This document shows positions 24,101-35,029 of a stretch of DNA of 64,000 bases, one piece after another. How positions within the stretch are numbered: position 1 is the first letter of the stretch; the number at the start of each line of letters is the position of its first letter. Origin of the DNA: Globodera rostochiensis (lineage: Eukaryota > Nematoda > Chromadorea > Rhabditida > Heteroderidae); assembly GCA_018350325.1 (NCBI GenBank), contig JAEVLN010000037.1:1-64000 (forward strand), given 5' to 3'. The notes beneath the pieces were generated by a model that had not been told where the DNA came from, did not search any database, and was given only the letters and a program-made list of their open reading frames with translations. The translations under genes were made by a program, and so were the position numbers.

Positions 24101-27100
24101 TGGCACCGTTCTTTTTTGGCATTTTGCCTTTTGGCACTTTTCCCTCTTGACATTTTCTCCCTTTTTACCTTTTTCCCCTTTAGGCACTTTTCCCTTTTGG
24201 CATTTTTCCTTCTTGACATTTTCTCCCTATTTACCTTTTTCCCCTTTAGGCACTTTTCCCTTTTGGCATTTTTCTTTTTGGCACCGTTCCCGCTTGGCAT
24301 TTTGCATTTTGGCACTTTTCCCTCTCGGCACCGTTTTTCCGCTTTTGGCTTTTCCCCCGTAGCATTTTTTTTTGCACTTTTTCCTTTGGCACCGTTCTTT
24401 TTTGGCATTTTGCCTTTTGGCACTTTTCCCTTTTGGCATTTTCCCCGCGTTTGGCTTTTCTCCCGTGGCATTTCACCTTTTTGCACTTTTCCTTTTGGCA
24501 CCGTTCCCTTTTGGCATTTTGCCTTTTGGCACTTTTCCCCGCTTTTGGCTTTTCTCCCGTGGCATTTCACCTTTTTGCACTTTTCCTTTTGGCACCGTTT
24601 CCTTTTGACATTTTCTCCCTTTTTACCTTTTGGCACTTTCCCGCTTGGCATTTTCCCGCGTTTGGCTTTTCTCCCGTGTCATTTCACCTTTTTGCACTTT
24701 TCCTTTTGGCACCGTTCCCTCTTGGCATTTTGCCTTTTGGCACTTTTCCCTCTCGGCACTGTTTCCCCGCTTTTGGCTTTTCCCCCGTGGCATTTCACCT
24801 TTTTGCACTTTTTCCTTTGGCACCGTTCCCTCTTGGCATTTTGCCTTTTGGCACTTTTCCCTCTCGGCACTGTTTCCCCGCTTTTGGCTTTTCCCCCGTG
24901 GCATTTCACCTTTTTGCACTTTTCCTTTTGGCACCGTTCCCTCTTGGCATTTTGCCTTTTGGCACTTTTCCCTCTCGGCACTGTTTCCCCGCTTTTGGCT
25001 TTTCCCCCGTGGCATTTCACCTTTTTGCACTTTTCCTTTTGGCACCGTTCCCTTTTGGCATTTTGCCTTTTGGCACTTTTCCCCGCTTTTGGCTTTTCTC
25101 CCGTGGCATTTCACCTTTTTGCACTTTTCCTTTTGGCACCGTTTCCTTTTGACATTTTCTCCCTTTTTACCTTTTGGCACTTTCCCGCCTGGCACTTTTC
25201 CCCGCTTTTGGCTTTTCCCCCGTGGCATTTCACATTTTTGAACTTTTCCTTTTGGCACCGTTCCCTTTTTGGATTTTGCCTTTTGGCACTTTTCCCTCTT
25301 GACATTTTCTCCCTTTGGCATTTTTCCCTCTCGGCACTGTTTCCCCGCTTTTGGCTTTTCCCCCGTGGCATTTCACCTTTTTGCACTTTTCCTTTTGGCA
25401 CCGTTCCCTTTTGGCATTTTGCCTTTTGGCACTTTTCCCCGCTTTTGGCTTTTCTCCCGTGGCATTTCACCTTTTTGCACTTTTCCTTTTGGCACCGTTT
25501 CCTTTTGACATTTTCTCCCTTTTTACCTTTTGGCACTTTCCCGCCTGGCACTTTTCCCCGCTTTTGGCTTTTCCCCCGTGGCATTTCACATTTTTGAACT
25601 TTTCCTTTTGGCACCGTTCCCTTTTTGGATTTTGCCTTTTGGCACTTTTCCCTCTTGACATTTTCTCCCTTTGGCATTTTTCCCTCTCGGCACTGTTTCC
25701 CCGCTTTTGGCTTTTCCCCCGTGGCATTTCACATTTTTGAACTTTTCCTTTTGGCACCGTTCCCTTTTTGGATTTTGCCTTTTGGCACTTTTCCCTTTTG
25801 GCATTTTTCCTTTTGGCATTTTTCCCTCTCGGCACTGTTTCCCCGCTTTTGGCTTTTCCCCCGTGGCATTTCACCTTTTTGCACTTTTTCCTTTGGCACT
25901 TTTCCCTCTTGGCATTTTGCCTTTTGGCACTTTTCCCTCTTGACATTTTCTCCCTTTTTACCTTTTTCCCCTTTAGGCACTTTTCCCTTTTGGCATTTTT
26001 CCTTTTGGCATTTTTCCCTCTTGACATTTTCTCCCTATTTACCTTTTTCCCCTTTAGGCACTTTTCCCTTTTGGCATTTTTCTTTTTGGCACCGTTCCCT
26101 CTTGGCATTTTGCCTTTTGGCACTTTTCCCTTTTGGCATTTTTCCTTTTGGCATTTTTCCCTCTTGACATTTTCTCCCTATTTACCTTTTTCCCCTTTAG
26201 GCACTTTTCCCTTTTGGCATTTTTCTTTTTGGCACCGTTCCCTCTTGGCATTTTCCCCGCTTTTAGCTTTTTTCCCGTGGCATTTCACCTTTTGCACTTT
26301 TCCTTTTAGCACCGTTCCCTCTTGGCATTTTGCCTTTTGGCACTTTTCCCTCTCGGCACCGTTTTTACGCTTTTGGCTTTTCCCCCGTAGCATTTTTTTT
26401 TTGCACTTTTTCCTTTGGCACCGTTCTTTTTTGGCATTTTGCCTTTTGGCACTTTTCCCTCTTGACATTTTCTCCCTTTTTACCTTTTTCCCCTTTAGGC
26501 ACTTTTCCCTTTTGGCATTTTTCCTTCTTGACATTTTCTCCCTATTTACCTTTTTCCCCTTTAGGCACTTTTCCCTTTTGGCATTTTTCTTTTTGGCACC
26601 GTTCCCGCTTGGCATTTTGCATTTTGGCACTTTTCCCTCTCGGCACCGTTTTTCCGCTTTTGGCTTTTCCCCCGTAGCATTTTTTTTTGCACTTTTTCCT
26701 TTGGCACCGTTCTTTTTTGGCATTTTGCCTTTTGGCACTTTTCCCTTTTGGCATTTTCCCCGCGTTTGGCTTTTCTCCCGTGGCATTTCACCTTTTTGCA
26801 CTTTTCCTTTTGGCACCGTTCCCTTTTGGCATTTTGCCTTTTGGCACTTTTCCCCGCTTTTGGCTTTTCTCCCGTGGCATTTCACCTTTTTGCACTTTTC
26901 CTTTTGGCACCGTTTCCTTTTGACATTTTCTCCCTTTTTACCTTTTGGCACTTTCCCGCTTGGCATTTTCCCGCGTTTGGCTTTTCTCCCGTGTCATTTC
27001 ACCTTTTTGCACTTTTCCTTTTGGCACCGTTCCCTCTTGGCATTTTGCCTTTTGGCACTTTTCCCTCTCGGCACTGTTTCCCCGCTTTTGGCTTTTCCCC

Positions 27101-30100
27101 CGTGGCATTTCACCTTTTTGCACTTTTTCCTTTGGCACCGTTCCCTCTTGGCATTTTGCCTTTTGGCACTTTTCCCCCTCGGCACTGTTTCCCCGCTTTT
27201 GGCTTTTCCCCCGTGGCATTTCACCTTTTTGCACTTTTCCTTTTGGCACCGTTCCCTCTTGGCATTTTGCCTTTTGGCACTTTTCCCTCTCGGCACTGTT
27301 TCCCCCGCTTTTGGCTTTTCCACCGTGGCATTTCACCTTTTTGCACTTTTCCTTTTGGCACCGTTCCCTCTTGGCATTTTGCCTTTGGCACTTTTCCCTC
27401 TCGGCACTGTTTCACGCTTTTGGCTTTCCCCCGTGGCATTTCACCTTTTTGCACTTTTCCTTTTGGCACCGTTCCCTCTTGGCATTTTGCCTTTTGGCAC
27501 TTTTCCCTCTCGGCACTGTTTCCCCGCTTTTGGCTTTTCCCCCGTGGCATTTCACCTTTTTGCACTTTTTCCTTTGGCACCGTTCCCTCTTGGCATTTTG
27601 CCTTTTGGCACTTTTCCCTCTCGGCACTGTTTCCCCGCTTTTGGCTTTTCCCCCGTGGCATTTCACCTTTTTGCACTTTTCCTTTTGGCACCGTTCCCTC
27701 TTGGCATTTTGCCTTTTGGCACTTTTCCCTCTCGGCACTGTTTCCCCGCTTTTGGCTTTTCCCCCGTGGCATTTCACCTTTTTGCACTTTTCCTTTTGGC
27801 ACCGTTCCCTCTTGGCATTTTGCCTTTTGGCACTTTTCCCTCTCGGCACTGTTTCACGCTTTTGGCTTTCCCCCGTGGCATTTCACCTTTTTGCACTTTT
27901 CCTTTTGGCACCGTTCCCTCTTGGCATTTTGCCTTTTGGCACTTTTCCCTATCGGCACTGTTTCCCCGCTTTTGGCTTTTCCCCCGTGGCATTTCACCTT
28001 TTTGCACTTTTTCCTTTGGCACCGGTTCCTCTTGGCATTTTCCCTTTTGTCGCTTTCTCGCTTGGCACTTTTCCCCGCTTTTGGCTTTTCTTCCGTGGCA
28101 TTTCACCTTTTTGCACTTTTCCTTTTGGCACCGTTTCCTTTTGACATTTTCTCCCTTTTTACCTTTTGGCACTTTCCCCCGTGGCATTTCACCTTTTTGC
28201 ACTTTTCCTTTTGGCATTTTGTATTTTTGGCACTTTTCCCACTCGGCACTGTTTCCCCGCTTTTGGCTTTTCCCCCGTGGCATTTCACCTTTTTGCACTT
28301 TTCCTTTTGGCACCGTTCCCTCTTGGCATTTTGCCTTTTGGCACTTTTCCCTCTCGGCACTGTTTCACGCTTTTGGCTTTTCCCCCGTGGCATTTGACCT
28401 TTTTGCACTTTTTCCTTTGGCACCGGTTCCTGTTGGCATTTTCCCTTTTGTCGCTTTCTCGCTTGGCACTTTTCCCCGCTTTTGGCTTTTCCCCCGTGGC
28501 ATTTCACCTTTTTCCACTTTTTCCTTTTGACATTTTCATCTTTGGCACTTTTCCCTCTTGGCATTTTCTCTCTTTTTCCCTTTTGGCACTTTTCCCGCTT
28601 GGCACTTATTTTTGCACTGGTTTTCCCTTTTATCTTTGTTAAAAAATTTTAAAACTAATTTATTTTGGCTTTAATAAAAGAAAAAAATGAATTAACCTGT
28701 TTGTTTAATTTTAATTAATTGAAAAAAGAATCTTGCATTCGGGAATTGAACCCACACATCACGTATTAAACGCTAAAGCGCTTATCCACTACCCCACCGA
28801 CAGCAACGAAAGTTTCTCTTGCTTTTTCTTTACCATCCGCTAATCTCTGCTGCTCATCATTTCTCACTCACACTCCCTACTTTCATTCTTTCTCTTGCCT
28901 CTTCTCCCTTACTCTTTCCCCTTCCTTCTTCCTCTGCGCTCCCACACCAATTGGACAGCGCTGCGCAGCCGCTGCAAATGAGCAGCGAGTGGCGTACGCG
29001 TCAGCGACGCGCACGCCACAGCGGGCAGCGCAGCCATTTGCTCAATATCTCTACCCCCACCTTATCTCTCATTTTTTCTCTCTTTCCCTTTCAAAAGTCT
29101 CTTCACTTTCAACACTATTTCCTTCATCCTTGTGACTAACCTTCTTCACATCTTAACCTTTTGGCACAACGTCCTTGCAAAATTCAAAACCCGCGTTACA
29201 AACACACAAACCATTCTCCTTTTTATATAAGGATTATTTTATAAATTTAATTTTGCTTTTGCATAATCAGTAGTTACCTCATGAACTTCCTTCGGTTCGT
29301 GTCCGAATTCGGTAAATGAAAAGGGAACATATCTCATAAGTTTAGAAACTTCGCCAGATTTAAATTGGAATTCCCGCGACATGCTGATGCTTAAATCAAT
29401 GCTTTAAATAGTGGCTTCTTCTCCACAAATTACGTTTGTACAGAGGATGAAAACTCCAAATGGGACTCAAATGTCAATATTTGTTTTTTGGCATCGCGGT
29501 GCATGCAAATTCGAACTCGGAAACCAGCAACAAACGGAGCTTGGCTGAGGCGTTTTTGACAAGTTTCGGCAATTTCCTTGTTCATGTGGGTTTGATTATT
29601 GATGCTTTTGTAGCAAGCATAGAACTCCAAAGATCTAAAATTCAAATATTAGCTTGAAACTGCCATTAATTGTTAGGAAAAGCACTTGTTGCAAACGGAT
29701 GTGGTTGGCACTTTTGAGCACGCATTGAACTGGTCTTGGTTTGCCACTTCACTGACTTTTGTATAATTGTCTTGTATATGGTCGTCTTTATTATTTCTTT
29801 GGTGAACAGCGCATGCAGCCCAATAAGGTGAAATGGAAACGTTCAGCGAAATTTTGGGAGCGTCCGAGGAAAACTCAATTTGCATCAAGTTGGTGCCGAA
29901 ATGGTTGACATGCATTGCCTTTGGCGCTACTCTGCGCTGAAATCCGAATGTTATAACTTATAATTTAAAATATTTAAAGCTGTTTCCACATTTATTTACA
30001 ACAAAATATTTACCATGCTTCTTCAGGGTCTGTAATTCGAGCAGAAATTTGCTAAATTGAATTTACCGTTTTCTTTGTTGAAGTTTCCGTTGTAGGCAAA

Positions 30101-30993
30101 TCCGTTTTTGGAATTTTCACGGTTGACGAGTCTTTTGGAGTTTCAGTTTGTGGTTCCGTTTCCATTGGTATTTCCGTTTGTGATTCCAATTTAGCCGCAC
30201 ACTTCAAAACAAATTTATATTAATTTTAATAAATTAAGCAAATAATAAATTAAAAATTTTTTACCTTTGTTTTGCACATTTTTGTGTCATTTTTCCCAAT
30301 GGATTGGCGGATTTCCAATGCGGCAATTTGCAATGGCATGCCATCGAAGTCGATCATGAATGCACCAAAACGAAGTGCGTTCTGATACTCCTCTTCAGCA
30401 GATTGGCCGTCCGATGTCAATGCTTAACGAAAATAAAAAATAATTTTGTGATTTTGAAAAACCTTTGTCGTTGTTGATTTCCGGATAGTTCGAGACGTTG
30501 CTCAAACTCTTGCTTAAATTTGGCCAAATTAATTGTTAAACCAATGGAATTCACCTGCCAAAGGATGATTCCAATGGCATCATTCCAGTAATGTCTTTGC
30601 TGATTCGTACGGCGTGCCATCCTTTGGTCCCGTCATTTCCGGCACATTCATAGGCAATGCTTGCATTCGGACTGTTCACTCTAAAACGATTTGCGGCTTT
30701 CCAATTCCCCGAATCCTTGGCGAATTTGCTTTGATAGCAGATCAGAACACTAAATTGAAAACTTTAATAAAAATATTTATAATTATTATTAATTAATCAA
30801 GATTATAAATACGATGGGCATTTTTCGTCCAGAGTGACCAGTTTGTCTTCGCAGATGTTCCATCTTTTGTCAGGCGGTTCGCTGGAACATTGAGAATTTA
30901 ATAAAACATATATTTAAATAACATAAATTACTCTGCAGAGACGCCGCATGCCTTCAGGGCAATAAGAAGAAGCCCAAGTTTAAGCAAAATCAT
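18184..30993 (-). CDS. Secreted astacin-family zinc metalloprotease with EGF and CUB modules and a long novel N-terminal region (~24 exons)
   Basis: Exons (5'-3'): 30993-30932, 30881-30813, 30749-30555, 30512-30463, 30422-30265, 30201-30067, 29936-29686, 29634-29434, 29401-29278, [array intron], 22730-22539, 22492-22349, 22303-22144, 21882-21766, 21719-21662, 21604-21457, 20573-20383, 20329-20223, 20146-20030, 19978-19857, 19752-19626, 19573-~19429, 18730-18546, 18490-18443, 18393-18184. Phases agree at all junctions checked except the exit of exon ~19429, which runs into inserted repeat text. The start opens a signal peptide (MILLKLGLLLIALKA). The first nine exons encode an unrecognised Cys-containing ectodomain with a Thr/Pro linker. 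Then come prodomain text (GDVLYTKDQA), a furin-like RRQKRQ site, WHELLH-type catalytic text (HELLHALGLVHEEER zinc site, SIMHY Met-turn, MGQ...SF motif), an EGF-like Cys pattern, a CUB-like region and a Cys-rich tail. All zinc ligands are present. Nematode astacins process collagens, matrix or host tissue. Joining the two halves across the 6.5-kb intron is inference. Confidence 0.7.
19241..19430. repeat. GC-rich low-complexity element at an exon edge of the astacin gene
   Basis: The text is dominated by GGGGTCGGG / CCCCGACC-type words and a C-homopolymer. It resembles the element at 21298-21428 and the truncated block at the right end of the window. It overlaps the place where the CUB-coding exon should end, so the true donor of that exon cannot be fixed. 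Confidence 0.45.
20630..20650. repeat. Poly-C run
   Basis: A long C homopolymer lies in the intron between the two catalytic-domain exons of the astacin gene. Its length is likely to be unreliable in any assembly. Confidence 0.8.
21222..21276. repeat. Three clustered poly-C runs
   Basis: Three C homopolymers are separated by short GCC(A/G) spacers and lie in the same intron, directly left of the MITE at 21298. The proline-rich and glycine-rich frames across them are artefacts of composition. Confidence 0.85.
21298..21428. mobile_element. MITE, family B (131 bp)
   Basis: The terminal inverted repeats are TAGGGTTCAGCCCCGACCCC at the left and GGGGTCGGGGCAGAACCCTA at the right, about 18 of 20 positions complementary. 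It is flanked by ATTA-containing sequence on both sides and is built almost entirely of GACCCC words, with no coding capacity. It sits in the intron between catalytic-domain exons. Confidence 0.75.
21984..22118. mobile_element. MITE, family A copy 2 (135 bp)
   Basis: The ends TTAGAGTTTGGTCG and CGACCAACTCTAA are inverted repeats. The inside (GGGATTTTT, CCCAAAA, ACTTCAGTA order) matches the copy at 18029-18166. It lies within the intron between the prodomain and furin-site exons of the astacin gene. Confidence 0.75.
22769..22808. repeat. 40-bp near-perfect palindrome at the left edge of the satellite
   Basis: CTAGCGGTT pairs with AACCGCTAG (9 bp), and inside it GGTGCGCC pairs with GGCGCACC (8 bp). 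The only imperfections are a 2-base TA bulge and a 4-base TAAC loop. It begins 38 bp upstream (in plus coordinates) of an exon end and lies just outside the satellite array. It is strongly GC-rich in an AT-rich context. Confidence 0.9.
22870..28640. repeat. 5.8-kb satellite array with a 111-bp higher-order unit, inside an intron
   Basis: The array is built from 15-19-bp words of the form CTTTTGGCAYTTTTCCC. The centre and right have a regular higher-order unit of 111 bp that runs from GGCATTTCACC through GCACCGTTCCC, GGCATTTTGCC and GGCACTGTTTCC to GCTTTTGGC; about nine consecutive units lie between roughly 27.0 and 28.0 kb. The left edge is more diverged. A block near 23.8-25.0 kb recurs about 2315 bp downstream. 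Long frames in several phases on both strands (up to 920 codons) follow from a repeat length divisible by three and near absence of stop triplets, so I do not call them genes. Confidence 0.9.
28738..28803 (-). tRNA. tRNA-like relic or tRNA-derived element head
   Basis: On the minus strand a D-arm-like TAGTGGATAAGC, an anticodon-like loop TTTAATA and a perfect B-box GGTTCAATTCC follow in tRNA order, then a T-run that could end pol III transcription. The acceptor arms pair poorly, so this is probably a pseudogene or the 5' part of a SINE. It lies just right of the satellite, in the same intron. Confidence 0.4.
28973..29042. repeat. Nested GC-rich inverted repeat in a pyrimidine-rich intron segment
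   Basis: GCAAATG pairs with CATTTGC; inside it GTGGCGT (28989) pairs with ACGCCAC (ending 29019), and inside that GCGTC pairs with GACGC around AGC. The element is embedded in about 300 bp of CT-rich sequence. It could be a fold-back element or just a strong hairpin in the pre-mRNA. Confidence 0.6.
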
Positions 30994-30999
30994 ACGATG

Positions 31000-31687
31000 C
31001 TTTTGAGTTGTATGACTAAAATTTAAATAAATTGAATAAAAAGGACAAGCATGATTGGAAGCAATGGGCAATAATCGCTTAAAAGCCAATGGAAATGAGG
31101 CACCCATCAGCTGCTCGACTTTTTGTGCATCCTCTGATGGGTGGTTGGTTTATGTCCATTGGTAAACCCCGATGACTCCAACCATTTACAAACACACACC
31201 AGCAGATGAAATCAAAAACATCATTGGACAAATTATTTATCATTTTTTATGTATGTGAATTAAAAAACATTTGTCAAAATGGGATGAATCCGCACGCGTA
31301 AAAACTGATGCGGACTCTGATAAAGGTCCTATGACAGTAAAGACAAGCCAATCAATCCGAAATCATCCATAATGATATGCATACGGTACTGAAGTGTCAC
31401 TTACATCGGAATTTCGTTGGCCTGAGCACAATGGCGTCTGATTAACTTCCTTCACCCAAGATCGATTTGTCCAGTTAAGATCTCCTCGACTGGTACCATA
31501 TTTGTCTGAATTCGTCCACTAAGATATAAAGCTCAAAGAAATTGCAATTTAAATTTTAGCTATGTCTATTTTTTCATTACTATCGTTTTTATAATTATTT
31601 TTTAATTTACTTTAAAAAAATAAAACGTGCTTCGAGCCGTGAAATTTGGCTCAGTTTAGACATTCATGAAAAAACTGATGGAATGGG
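31000..31687. other. Upstream spacer of the astacin-type gene
   Basis: No gene is supported. The first ~100 bp should hold the promoter of the minus-strand gene, but no confident TATA or initiator could be picked. Confidence 0.35.
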
Positions 31688-32385
31688 ATTGGTTGTGTTT
31701 TTTAGTTTAATTTTACAATTGAAACATAAGCTTGCAAAATTGGTTGTGTTTTGGTTTAATTTTACAATTGAAACATAAGCTTGCTCAATTGGTTGTGTTT
31801 TGGTTTAATTTTAAAATTGAAACTTAAACTTGCGAAATTGGTTGTGTTTTGTTTAATTTTACAATTGAAACATAAGCTTGCAAAATTGGTTGTGTTTTGG
31901 TTTAATTTTACAATTGAAACATAAGCTTGCTAAATTGGTTGTGTTTTGGTTCAATTTTACAATTGAAACATAAGCTTGCGGAACTGGTTGTGTTTTAGTT
32001 ATATTTTACAATTGAAGCTTAAACTTGCGAAATTGGGTGTGTTTTGGTTTAATTTTAAAATTGAAACTTAAACTTGCGAAATTGGTTGTGTTTTGTTTAA
32101 TTTTACAATTGAAACATAAACTTGCTAAATTGGTTGTGTTTTGGTTTAATTTTAAAATTGAAACTTAAACTTGCGAAATTGGTTGTGTTTTGTTTAATTT
32201 TACAATTGAAACATAAACTTGCTAAATTGGTTGTGTTTTGGTTTAATTTTACAATTGAAACATAAACTTGCTAAATTGGGTGTGTTTTGGTTTAATTTTA
32301 CAACTGAAACATAAACTTGCGGAACTGGTTGTGTTTTAGTTATATTTTACAATTGAAACTTAAACTTGCGAAATTGGTTGTGTGT
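31688..32385. repeat. Minisatellite with ~48-bp unit, about 14 copies
   Basis: The unit contains ATTGGTTGTGTTTTGGTTTA and ACAATTGAAACATAAGCTTGC. Copies differ at a few recurrent positions (AAGCTTGC versus AACTTGC; ACAATTG versus AAAATTG; TTTTGGTTT versus TTTTGTTT). The variants alternate in blocks, indicating local expansion of multi-unit segments. Confidence 0.92.
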
Positions 32386-32540
32386 TGGTCTGGTTTTGGC
32401 GCGATTAGTCATAACTTAGTTATTAGGAAAGCAAATCAAACGAAATTGGTAACATACAAAAAGCTCTCTTTATGCAGAACCTTTGAGCAAGAGAAATCTA
32501 ATCGATTCTTCTTTTTTTAAAAAAGTTATATGTTTAAAAC

Positions 32541-32772
32541 TAGGGTTGGCGGTTCCTGGGAATTCTTCGGTCCGACCGAACCGGACCGAAGAACCGAACC
32601 GAAATTTTCGGTCCGACCGAACCGGACCGAAGAACCGAACCGAAATTTTCGGTCCGACCGAACCGGACCGAAGAACCGAACCGAATTTTCGGTCCGACCG
32701 AACCAAACCGGAAAACCGAACCGAAAAAATCCCGGTTCTACGGTCCGATTCGGTTCGGAACCGCCAACCCTA
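32541..32772. mobile_element. hAT-type MITE (232 bp) with perfect 8-bp target duplication
   Basis: The ends TAGGGTTGGCGGTTCC and GGAACCGCCAACCCTA are perfect 16-bp inverted repeats, and TTTAAAAC occurs exactly on both sides (32533-32540 and 32773-32780). The interior is a tandem repeat of CCGAACCGGACCGAAGAACC-type words. Coding frames through it are repeat artefacts. Confidence 0.9.
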
Positions 32773-32780
32773 TTTAAAAC

Positions 32781-33866
32781 GTGTGAAAATCGGCATTTTT
32801 TGTGCCAACGTGTCGCGCTGAGTCATAAATAAAAAGGTTATAAAATAACAATAAAAATCGACAAAAGCGACAAAAGCGACTTAAAGTTCATTTTATCCCT
32901 AGCGACGACCAGATATTTCAGGATCGGATTTTTCCCCCACAATTCACTCTTAAAAATCGAATTTTGATTTCAGCGCACGGACAATTGGACGACGAACAAT
33001 TGGGCCAGACAATTAGGCAACGGACAAGTGTGTACCAAACTTTTTTAACCCATTAAAAATCCATTTTATCACATTTCGAATGCTTCCATAATGACCAGAC
33101 CTCTACTAGTGTCACAATCTAAAAACTGCAAAAACCGTGAAACTGCGAGGGACTTAATGCTCATCAGTTTGGCATTCTTAAATTTCCCTATGACCATATT
33201 TTGGGCATTTTTTGATCAAATTTGAACTTGAGACCTTAAAGTTTAAAATCAATTATTTATGTTAACCAATATAAGAATTAAGAACATCAAAGTCATCTTA
33301 GAGCAAAAAGAATTAAAATAATTTAAATGACAATTAAAAAACAATTTTACAATCAATGCATAAATGCAATTAAATAATTTGATCCATTATCCAGCACAAT
33401 CGCGAAGGGCGTAGCCAATTAGAAACGGCACAAAATGGCCATAACTAGAAAAACAAATTTAAATAAAATTTAAAACCTTTTTTTAAACTTGAAATGTTAG
33501 TTTATTATTACCAAATGTCAGCATGACAAGCAAAAGGTTGATGAACGCACTTTCAACTACGAATGAAAACTTTTTATAATTTTTCTTTAAAAGTGCTTAG
33601 TCAATTAAAAAAAAAACAATAAATGGCTATCTTATGCGGTTTCTATAGTATTTAAATCTTAAAAAAAAGGAATCAAACAAGTTCAACCCCATATTCCGTA
33701 ATGTGAGGAACAGTCCCATTTTGTGACGTTAAAAACGGCCTTCTTTACTAAAATTGCAATAATTTAAAATTAATAATTTAATTTGGCAATCAAATTTGAA
33801 TTCTTTAAATCACCTTTTGGCGGAGGCCCGAAGCCAGAGTTTTAATTTAAATTCTGCGATTCTTAC
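32781..33866. other. Intergenic DNA; possible further exon of the Cys-rich gene
   Basis: No independent gene is supported. On the minus strand near 33695-33755, after a TTTTAG acceptor-like site, the reading KAVFNVTKWDC resembles the second repeat type of the neighbouring Cys-rich gene and may be its next, possibly decayed, exon. Confidence 0.3.
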
Positions 33867-34857
33867 AATAAATGCAACTGGCGGCAACACAAAAATGTGA
33901 CCCATCATTACACTCAACAATCTCAGTATGATTCCATGGTCCAGCTTCTTCTCCACGTTTGCATCTTAGCACTTTAAAATTGGAAATATTCATTTTAATT
34001 CTTTATTAATTTGTTCATCAAAACAAAATCATAGAGACGCACAACAAAACATTTATTTTGTCATCGAAATGGAGGATCAATTTGATCGGGATCTCACCGG
34101 GATTTTCTCGGGATTGCGCGAGATTGAATTCGGGATTTACGACCGAGCCTTTTGTCCGGCTAAAAAATCAAAAGATACCCGCCCGGGTCAAATCCTATTT
34201 ATATGAACCTTCGCAAGTAAAATTTATTTGTTTTAAAGATAAAAATTTAGTGCATACCTCTCGTAAAATTCTCGTTGGCCAAGTCGACATCCTTTTCTCC
34301 AATAACGCAAGGATCGCATGTGTATTTTTCATCCACATAAGATCTTGCTGTGAATAATTCGCTACACTTTTGCGAATCCGTGGAATTGAAACAGCCCCAA
34401 CTTGTAAAGTGAGTGATAACTTCTGGGCTCCAAACTATTAAATAATTGTTTATAATTGAAATTTTTCAAAATATAAAAGTTTTTTAATTTTTTGAATGTG
34501 CAATTCATCTCTTTCGTGTTCAAATTAGTTATTTAATATTATAAGCTTTCCTGAATACTTATTTATACTACTGAAATAAATTAATGAAAAATTATTTAAA
34601 GCTGTGCACATGCTGTGCAGTTGGCTGCAGCACAATAATGCTCATCGGTTTGACAATTGACAATTTCGGTCCAATATCCCGGTATTTTTTCGTTAAATTT
34701 GCATCTGAGCCCTTTAATTTGGAATGTGTAAATTTATTATAATATATATTTATAATTAATATAAATATATAGTTATTTATAATTAATATTTGTATTATAA
34801 TTTACCGAAGCAAACCCACGGCGCAACACAAAAAATTGTAATAAGAATAATTTTCAT
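33867..34857 (-). CDS. Small secreted Cys-rich repeat protein, 3' end not defined
   Basis: Exons 34857-34806 (signal peptide MKIILITIFCVAPWVC; an in-frame ATG at 34875 is an alternative start), 34711-34610, 34434-34258 and 33971-33867 join with matching phases. Two exons encode the same module: LRC-K...(W)...TEIV-C...(H/Y)-C-A-A-x-C. They are separated by a different module ending GEKDVDLANENFT. The alternating A-B-A layout suggests more exons downstream in the gene (below 33867). I do not recognise the family; nematode Cys-rich repeat proteins of the ET-module kind are a loose possibility. The protein is expected to be secreted and disulfide-rich. Confidence 0.5.
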
Positions 34858-35029
34858 GTCTCTTAAGTCAAACATTTTTTTAATAAAACAACTTTTGTAA
34901 TGGTATGGATTTGTTTTTGTTCCGTTATTGGCAGTACAAAATCATCAAAATAAAATAGAGTAGACATTTTGGAATCTGTTTGAGAAATATTTTTTAGAAT
35001 GAGTAATAATCATCGTCAACCTAAACAAT

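Noticed and set aside
22805..28642. Very long open frames on both strands (up to 920 codons plus; Lys/Cys-rich minus) across 23-28.6 kb
   Set aside because: Frames stay open in several phases at once because the T/C/G words contain almost no stop triplets and the unit is 111 bp; no start context, codon bias or homology supports a protein. I treat it as a satellite.
30014..30051. A 38-bp GT-AG bounded candidate exon in the astacin-type gene
   Set aside because: Including it forces a stop in the next exon; skipping it joins the neighbours in phase 0.
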